DNA of 5,143 nucleotides from Pseudorhodoplanes sp. (GTDB lineage: Bacteria; Pseudomonadota; Alphaproteobacteria; Rhizobiales; Xanthobacteraceae): NCBI GenBank assembly GCA_008933495.1, contig WBUW01000254.1:1-5143 (forward strand). The letters are read 5' to 3'. Both the position numbers and the translations under genes were made by a program. A model generated the notes under the pieces. That model saw nothing but the letters and a program-made list of their open reading frames with translations, had not been told where the DNA came from and searched no databases. Below are positions 1 through 5,143 of the stretch, one piece after another. Positions within the stretch are counted from its first letter, which is position 1, and every line of letters begins with the position of its first letter.

Positions 1-2178
<2,178 letters not shown>

Positions 2179-2224
2179 TTGCCGACCTCTTCCGCCAGCG
2201 GGGGCATGAGCAGGGGGCGAATTC

Positions 2225-2611
2225 ATGACATACATCGCGCTGATTGCCGTGATCGGCATTCTGCTTCTGCAGGCGACCGGCGCCATTCCGCTGTCGAGCG
2301 TCGGCGGGCCGCTGACGATCGGGCTGGTCTTTATCGCGGCCGCGCTGGCGGTCGGAATTCATGAGGCATGGACGAACAAACGCGGCGTGCTCGGCTGGGT
2401 CGTCAACATCGTCGTCTCGTTCGTCGGCGCTCTTGTGGGCGCCCAGGCCGGCGGCTTCGTCATTGTGATGCTTCTTGGCCTCACAGGAACGATGGACGGG
2501 TCGATCGCGAAAACGGGCGGTTTCGCGCCGTCATTCGCGCTCGCCGGCGGCATGCTCGCCACGCTCGCAGGCGCGTGGGGCGCGCTGTGGATCGTGAACC
2601 GGTGGCGTTGA
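2225..2611 (+). CDS. Small multi-pass inner-membrane protein, unknown function
   Basis: This is a 128-residue, strongly hydrophobic protein whose family I do not recognise. Hydrophobic stretches suggest four or five membrane segments, at about residues 3-22, 27-46, 54-70, 71-87 and 104-124, joined by short loops. Charged residues are few: HEAWTNKRG after the second segment, MDGSIAKTGG before the last, and NRWR at the C-terminus. Glycine and alanine are abundant, consistent with close helix packing. The ATG is preceded by AGGGGG (2212-2217) with a 7-base spacer, a good ribosome binding site that supports this start. It begins 46 bases after the uvrB stop, so read-through co-transcription is possible, but nothing in the protein indicates a repair role. 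The stop is TGA at 2609-2611. Confidence 0.85.
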   Translation: MTYIALIAVIGILLLQATGAIPLSSVGGPLTIGLVFIAAALAVGIHEAWTNKRGVLGWVVNIVVSFVGALVGAQAGGFVIVMLLGLTGTMDGSIAKTGGFAPSFALAGGMLATLAGAWGALWIVNRWR

Positions 2612-2706
2612 GCGTGTTTAGTGGCGAGGGTGCGGATGGCCGCGGCGGGGTAGCCGGCGAAGAAGTTCAGGAAGTAACACCCAAAACGGCACGCATACCA
2701 TTCCTC

Positions 2707-2735
2707 TTGCGGTATTCCCTGAACCGGAATAGTGT
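2707..2735 (+). promoter_or_regulatory. Candidate higBA promoter and HigA operator
   Basis: A perfect inverted repeat, TATTCC (2713-2718) and GGAATA (2726-2731) separated by seven bases, ends 12 bases before the higB start codon. HigA-type antitoxins repress their own operon by binding such palindromes through a helix-turn-helix, so this is the best operator candidate. TTGCGG at 2707-2712 could be a -35 box; with a 17-base spacer the -10 would be the weak TAGTGT at 2730-2735, placing the operator across the promoter and the transcript start within a few bases of the higB ATG. The promoter call is tentative; the palindrome is plain. Confidence 0.45.
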
Positions 2736-2743
2736 GCCGACAC

Positions 2744-3022
2744 ATGATCCGCTCGTTCAGGGACAATGCGACGGCGCGATTGTTCGCAGACGAGGATGTG
2801 CCGCGTTTTCGTGCCATTGAACGGCAAGCGCGGCGCAAGCTCCTGCTGCTGGACGCAGCGGGCGCGCTGAACGATCTTCGCTCGCCACCCGGTAACAGGC
2901 TGGAAGCGCTGAAGGGCGAGCGTCGCGGCCAGCACTCGATCCGCATCAACGACCAGTGGCGACTCTGTTTTGTCTGGCGCAGCGACGGCGCTTACGACGT
3001 CGAGATCGTAGACTATCACTGA
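2744..3022 (+). CDS. higB: HigB-family toxin (RelE/ParE fold mRNA interferase) of a type II toxin-antitoxin system
   Basis: At 92 residues this is the usual HigB length. The sequence follows the family pattern: an N-terminal MIRSFRD strand, two basic helices (about residues 19-36, PRFRAIERQARRKLLLLD), the loop PPGNRLEALKG (48-58), then the C-terminal sheet HSIRINDQWRLCFVW (64-78) and the ending VEIVDYH (86-92). HigB toxins of this family cut mRNA on the ribosome and stop growth until neutralised by HigA. The basic patches and the terminal Tyr-His are in the places expected for RNA binding and cleavage, so the toxin looks intact. The ATG at 2744 gives the standard N-terminus; a GTG at 2732 would add four residues. 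No clear Shine-Dalgarno precedes the ATG, so translation may be leaderless or weak. Toxin before antitoxin is the characteristic higBA order. Confidence 0.93.
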   Translation: MIRSFRDNATARLFADEDVPRFRAIERQARRKLLLLDAAGALNDLRSPPGNRLEALKGERRGQHSIRINDQWRLCFVWRSDGAYDVEIVDYH

Positions 3023-3033
3023 AGGCAAGGACC

Positions 3034-3336
3034 ATGGCGAAAAAGGCACTGCCTCCGATTCCTCCCGGCGAAATCCTGCTGGAGGAATTCATGAAGCCGA
3101 ACGGGATCAGCCAGAACCGGCTGGCGCGCGACATCGACGTCAATCCCGCGCGCGTCAACGACATCGTGCACGGCCGCTCGGCCATCACCGCGCCGGTGGC
3201 GCTGCGGCTCGCGAAATATTTCAACACCACGCCGGAGCTGTGGATGAACCTGCAGGCCGGCTACGAACTGCGTCGTGCGCGCGCGGAGGAATGGCCGAAG
3301 ATCGAGAAGCGCGTGCGCGTGATGGCGGCGGAATGA
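3034..3336 (+). CDS. higA: HigA-family antitoxin with XRE helix-turn-helix
   Basis: This 100-residue protein begins with the HigA/VapI signature PPIPPGEILLEEFMKPNGIS (residues 7-26). An XRE-type helix-turn-helix follows (about 26-45, SQNRLARDIDVNPARVNDIV), then GRSAITAPVALRLAKYFNTTPELWMNLQ (47-74), which is diagnostic of the family. It should bind HigB and block it, and with HigB repress the operon through the upstream palindrome. The ATG at 3034 lies 11 bases after the higB stop, with a purine-rich GAAGGCAAGG just upstream that can act as the ribosome binding site. An in-frame ATG at 2956 lies inside higB and would add 26 non-family residues, so it was not used. The C-terminus is short and charged (RRARAEEWPKIEKRVRVMAAE). 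The stop is TGA at 3334-3336. The pair appears complete and functional. Confidence 0.95.
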   Translation: MAKKALPPIPPGEILLEEFMKPNGISQNRLARDIDVNPARVNDIVHGRSAITAPVALRLAKYFNTTPELWMNLQAGYELRRARAEEWPKIEKRVRVMAAE

Positions 3337-3376
3337 TCGACTGCAAAGCTATGAAACCGGCGCGCCCTCATATTTG

Positions 3377-3407
3377 TCATGCCCGGGCTTGACCCGGGCA
3401 TCCATGA
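3377..3407. repeat. Rhizobial-type palindromic repeat between higA and the secreted-protein gene
   Basis: Perfect 9-bp arms ATGCCCGGG (3379-3387) and CCCGGGCAT (3393-3401) flank the loop CTTGA, and an outer GTCATG/CATGAC pair (3376-3381 and 3402-3407) surrounds them. The 'TCATGCCCGGGCTTGACCC' type of sequence is a widespread intergenic palindrome in Bradyrhizobium and relatives, which I recognise from general knowledge. It can fold into a stable stem and may act as a transcript end or stabiliser for higBA, but no T-run follows, so it is not a canonical intrinsic terminator. Confidence 0.75.
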
Positions 3408-3506
3408 CTTCCAGCAATAGCAGCAAGCATTTCCTCTCCCCGCCCCGCTCGGTATCACCCTCTGCGCACGCACCCCTCCGTTCCTTCCATCAACGTCCCA
3501 TCCCGA

Positions 3507-3580
3507 TAAGGAAATTTTTCCGTAGCTCTACAACTAATAATGGTATATTTTGGATATTGTTACTTGCGGGAGGGAAAAAA
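3507..3580 (+). promoter_or_regulatory. AT-rich promoter-like leader of the secreted-protein gene, with strong ribosome binding site
   Basis: The sequence turns sharply AT-rich here, containing TAATAAT (3535-3541) and TATATTTT (3544-3551), either of which could act as a -10 element; I do not see a convincing -35 at proper spacing. GGGAGGG at 3568-3574 lies six A residues before the ATG at 3581, an excellent Shine-Dalgarno that fixes the start. The upstream part of this intergenic region (about 3408-3506) is a pyrimidine-rich stretch in which I see nothing else. Confidence 0.4.
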
Positions 3581-4192
3581 ATGAAAGCGCTCTTCGCTTT
3601 TTTTCTGACCATTGTCGCGGCACCGGCATTCGCTTTGGATGCGCACGGTCCGTACACGAAGCTCAATGACAACCTATACGTCGGCACCTTTTGTCATATC
3701 TCGACAGGGACTAGCAGGACTCTCGTCAAAACCATCCTTGGCCTTGCCAAAATTACCGGAATTCCCTCCGAATTAACCGATCTCGGAGTGAATCGCGCCA
3801 CCATGAACAAGGGCGACGGCATGTGCATATGGATGAATGTCAATCATCCGAAAACCAATCGCTTAACGGGCACCAACGATTTCAGCAGGCGTCACCTTGT
3901 GACCAGCCGAACCAGCGAGCGAGTCCGAGGTGATACCAAATACATGCTCAAATTGTATGGTAGCGATAAGAAACTCATCGCCGAGAAAACGGGCACCTGC
4001 AATAACCACACACGATGCTGGACCGACGTGCTGCAAGGCAATAGCGGAAGTTCCGGAATTGCCGTGTGTTTGGAGCCAGTTTTTTCCGGCAAGACTATTT
4101 CACTCGTGCTTGCGCAGGGGACTACTCCAGGCGCCCAAACCAACTCGTCAGTGGCCGACAAAACGTGCGAGACTCGGAAGGCGGAGTTTTAA
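3581..4192 (+). CDS. Exported protein with six cysteines, unknown function
   Basis: This is a 203-residue protein with a clear Sec signal peptide. It starts MKALFAFFLTIVAAPAFA, with a hydrophobic core at residues 3-14 and a signal peptidase I site after A16-F17-A18. The mature part is about 185 residues with six cysteines (C38, C82, C140, C146, C163, C196), compatible with up to three disulfides in the periplasm or outside the cell. It is rich in Thr, Ser, Asn and Lys and has no further hydrophobic segment. I do not recognise a family or catalytic motif. The frame is open upstream to 3374, but the strong ribosome binding site and signal peptide make 3581 the true start. Composition is odd: two 60-base lines I counted here are about half GC, against about two thirds in a uvrB line, suggesting later acquisition. 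The stop is TAA at 4190-4192. Confidence 0.8.
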   Translation: MKALFAFFLTIVAAPAFALDAHGPYTKLNDNLYVGTFCHISTGTSRTLVKTILGLAKITGIPSELTDLGVNRATMNKGDGMCIWMNVNHPKTNRLTGTNDFSRRHLVTSRTSERVRGDTKYMLKLYGSDKKLIAEKTGTCNNHTRCWTDVLQGNSGSSGIAVCLEPVFSGKTISLVLAQGTTPGAQTNSSVADKTCETRKAEF

Positions 4193-4272
4193 GAGAGCGT
4201 GAGCCATGAAATATCGGTGAGGCATATCGGCCGTACCCATTATTTTGGCTGGAATTCCACCTTGATTTTCAC

Positions 4273-4545
4273 ATGGCCTGGTTCCTCAATCGCTACAAAT
4301 GCGCGCGCTGCGGTCGCGATTGGACCGATGAATGGTCCTGCATGTGTGATGACGATTGCCCACATTGCGGAGCCCGACACATGTCGCCGCATTACAGCGA
4401 CGACCTGACCGAGATCGTCGAACCGCGCGACAATGTCTTTGTCGTATTGCGGTCACCGGAGACGGCGGAACACGATCCCGCTTACCGCGTACTTGCGATA
4501 TTTCCGACGTTGAAACAGGCCGATGATTACTTGCGGCTGGGTTAG
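4273..4545 (+). CDS. Small Cys-rich (zinc-ribbon-like) protein, unknown function
   Basis: This 90-residue protein carries an N-terminal cysteine cluster with C10, C13 (CARC), C23, C25 (CMC), C29 and C32 (CPHC), the last followed by GARHMSP. The paired CxxC knuckles suggest a bound zinc ion, probably structural. The WTDEWSC...DDDCPHCGARH pattern is one I associate with a small hypothetical protein family common in Bradyrhizobium-like genomes, from memory only. The second half (DNVFVVLRSPETAEHDPAYRVLAIFPTLKQADDYLRLG) reads as a compact alpha/beta segment. ATG 4273 is the first start codon after an in-frame stop at 4207. No good Shine-Dalgarno precedes it, so translation may be weak or leaderless. 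The gap to the preceding gene is 80 bases. The stop is TAG at 4543-4545. Confidence 0.75.
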   Translation: MAWFLNRYKCARCGRDWTDEWSCMCDDDCPHCGARHMSPHYSDDLTEIVEPRDNVFVVLRSPETAEHDPAYRVLAIFPTLKQADDYLRLG

Positions 4546-4568
4546 CAAAAATTTTTTCTCGGTTCTTC

Positions 4569-4597
4569 TTGACTTTCTTCCTATAGGACTATATACC
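4569..4597 (+). promoter_or_regulatory. Sigma-70-like promoter candidate facing the hairpin and repeat region
   Basis: TTGACT (4569-4574) matches the -35 consensus in five of six positions. After a 17-base spacer, TATACC (4592-4597) matches the first four bases of a -10 box; TATATA at 4590-4595 is an alternative with 15-base spacing. It lies in a short AT-rich island just downstream of the Cys-rich protein gene and points rightward into sequence with no conventional gene. It is a consensus match only. Confidence 0.4.
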
Positions 4598-4621
4598 TCT
4601 CCCATCCCGCTCACGAGGGGC

Positions 4622-4909
4622 GCCGTCCGGAGGCGTCTTGACGGCGGAGCGGGAGGCGGCGCCTGCGGGCTGGTTCGCAAGCCAGCACCCGGGCGGCTCC
4701 GGGGCTCCGCCCGGGACCATTACGAGTCCCCGCGAGGAGCTCGCTGATGCGCGGCGCTTCCATCGCTGCGCGAAAGCGCGGCCCGGAGCCGGAGTGAGAA
4801 CGCCGCAAAACCGGCGCGAGGCGCGCAAGCGCTTCGCGTGGCGCGCCGAGAGGCGACCGCATCCTGCGAGGGATGCGGACTTCAAGGAAAGGCCCGCGCC
4901 TGTCGGCGC
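4622..4909. repeat. Chain of GC-rich hairpins in a non-coding stretch
   Basis: There is no convincing gene between 4546 and about 4930. Instead there is a run of stem-loops: GCCGTC/GACGGC (4622-4645); a 9-bp CCCGGGCGG with its complement (4688-4715); GCTGCGC-GAAA-GCGCGGC (4765-4782), closed by a GNRA-type tetraloop with one G-U pair; CGCCG/CGGCG (4801-4816); GGCGCGC/GCGCGCC (4820-4847); an 8-bp CCGCATCC with its complement (4857-4878); and GCGCC/GGCGC (4896-4909). Long open frames exist on both strands here but look like a by-product of high GC. It could be a dispersed repeat element of Rhizobiales or a structured RNA; the sequence alone does not decide. Confidence 0.6.
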
Positions 4910-4928
4910 GCCATGCCCCTCTTTTATT

Positions 4929-4985
4929 CAACTCCGGAGTTTCAAAATGAATTCGGAGAACGCATCGGCGCGCCTTGTTTTTACT
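4929..4985 (+). repeat. 57-bp perfect direct repeat, copy 1
   Basis: Identical base for base to 5036-5092; the copies start 107 bases apart. The unit contains the 10-base palindrome ACTCCGGAGT (4931-4940), an ATG with GGAG seven bases upstream, the EcoRI-type palindrome GAATTC, the 8-base palindrome GGCGCGCC, and a TTGTTTTTACT end. After the repeat both copies continue with GGCGCGA-type sequence, but copy 1 lacks one T found in copy 2. Confidence 0.95.
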
Positions 4986-5057
4986 GGCGCGAGCCGCGCA
5001 AGCGCGCCGCGCGCTGCGCCACTCCCCTCATTTTCCAACTCCGGAGTTTCAAAATGA
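4947..5057 (+). CDS. Possible 36-residue small protein, first of two tandem look-alikes
   Basis: ATG 4947 is preceded by GGAG (4936-4939) at seven bases, a usable ribosome binding site. The product starts MNSENASARLVFT and continues in a basic, Ala/Ser/Pro-rich tail to TGA at 5055-5057. That stop overlaps the next ATG (5054-5056) as ATGA, the arrangement of translationally coupled genes. The Shine-Dalgarno sits inside the palindrome ACTCCGGAGT and could be masked in the RNA. No family is recognised. A one-base insertion after 4985 would fuse it with the following frame, so it may instead be a frameshifted piece of a longer repeat-derived ORF. It is a weak gene call on its own. Confidence 0.25.
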   Translation: MNSENASARLVFTGASRASAPRAAPLPSFSNSGVSK

Positions 5058-5092
5058 ATTCGGAGAACGCATCGGCGCGCCTTGTTTTTACT
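5036..5092 (+). repeat. 57-bp perfect direct repeat, copy 2
   Basis: Second copy of the unit at 4929-4985, with no differences. The intervening 50 bases (4986-5035) are GC-rich and not repeated in full downstream. A short upstream flank is also similar: pyrimidine-rich CCCCTCTTTTATTC before copy 1 and CCCCTCATTTTC before copy 2, so the true duplicated unit is probably slightly longer than the perfect core. Confidence 0.95.
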
Positions 5093-5143
5093 TGGCGCGA
5101 AGCGGCTGAAGCCGCCGCATGTCTTATCTGGCGCGAAGCGGCT
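5054..5143 (+). CDS. Possible small protein, second tandem look-alike, cut by the right edge
   Basis: It starts with the same 13 codons (MNSENASARLVFT) and the same GGAG at seven bases (5043-5046) as the frame before it. It then continues WREAAEAAACLIWREAA to the window end without a stop. The WREAA motif recurs every 12 codons because of a 36-bp repeat in the DNA, so a tandem-repeat protein may extend beyond the window. No family is recognised, and coding status is uncertain because the DNA is repetitive and palindromic. Confidence 0.25.
   Translation, partial: MNSENASARLVFTWREAAEAAACLIWREAA
5093..5143 (+). repeat. Start of a 36-bp-period repeat, cut by the right edge
   Basis: TGGCGCGAAGCGGCT occurs at 5093-5107 and again at 5129-5143, exactly 36 bases apart, the second copy ending at the window edge. 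Between them GCGGCT-GA-AGCCGC forms a short hairpin, so each unit is palindromic. Whether the array continues cannot be seen. Confidence 0.6.

Noticed and set aside
2359..2949. 196-residue minus-strand frame across the membrane protein gene and higB
   Set aside because: It covers two better-supported plus-strand genes and has no recognisable domain. The part over 2612-2743 could be an old remnant, but nothing in it can be identified.
3374..3580. N-terminal extension of the exported protein by 69 residues
   Set aside because: It would begin inside the palindromic repeat and bury the signal peptide. The strong GGGAGGG site and the signal sequence fix the start at 3581.
4211..4230. Direct repeat ATATCGG at 4211-4217 and 4224-4230
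   Set aside because: It is seven bases repeated once at a 13-base interval between two genes. This is too short to separate from chance, although it could be a regulator half-site.
4589..4885. 98-residue open frame on the minus strand, and an overlapping 106-residue one at 4611-4931
   Set aside because: They lie over the hairpin chain, have Arg/Ala/Pro-rich composition expected from GC-rich DNA, overlap each other and a plus-strand frame, and show no motif. They are most likely chance frames.
4622..4930. tRNA or rRNA fragment
   Set aside because: The stems do not fit a cloverleaf, no T-arm consensus was found, and nothing resembles conserved rRNA blocks.
4638..5057. 139-residue plus-strand frame starting with TTG
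   Set aside because: The start lies inside the first hairpin and the upstream 100 residues are low-complexity. Only its last part, from ATG 4947, has a ribosome binding site, and that is listed separately as a weak call.
4929..5092. CRISPR-like array
   Set aside because: There are only two copies of a 57-bp unit with one 50-base spacer, the unit carries start signals, and no cas genes are present.

Overview
The window looks like the chromosome of a GC-rich alphaproteobacterium. The most likely group is Rhizobiales (Hyphomicrobiales) of the Bradyrhizobium/Rhodopseudomonas/Afipia kind. The reasons are the UvrB sequence style, with a long tail after the UVR motif that ends in a DAMGPG...RGGW segment; GC-rich palindromic repeats of the rhizobial type; and a small Cys-rich protein of a type I associate with these genomes. 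The genus is an inference from pattern, not a search result.

Layout. 1-2178: uvrB, cut by the left edge, with a block of palindromic repeat DNA read in frame inside its C-terminal linker. 2225-2611: a small multi-pass membrane protein of unknown function. 2744-3336: a higB-higA type II toxin-antitoxin pair with a candidate palindromic operator just upstream. 3337-3580: a non-coding stretch with a strong rhizobial-type palindrome followed by an AT-rich, promoter-like segment. 3581-4192: an exported six-cysteine protein of unknown function in a patch of clearly lower GC. 4273-4545: a small protein with a CxxC...CxC...CxxC cluster, probably metal-binding. 4546-5143: no convincing conventional gene. 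This part holds a promoter-like site, a chain of GC-rich hairpins, a perfect 57-bp direct repeat (4929-4985 and 5036-5092) and the start of a 36-bp-period repeat cut by the right edge.

All supported genes are on the + strand, but they do not form one pathway. UvrB is nucleotide excision repair, HigBA is a self-regulated toxin-antitoxin unit, and the rest are hypothetical. From about 2.6 kb onward the window reads as accessory DNA: a toxin-antitoxin module, an atypical-composition secreted protein and dense repeats. The observations most worth following are the in-frame repeat inside uvrB, the possible structured transcript from about 4600, and the tandem tiny ORFs at the right end that share their first 13 codons and overlap by ATGA.
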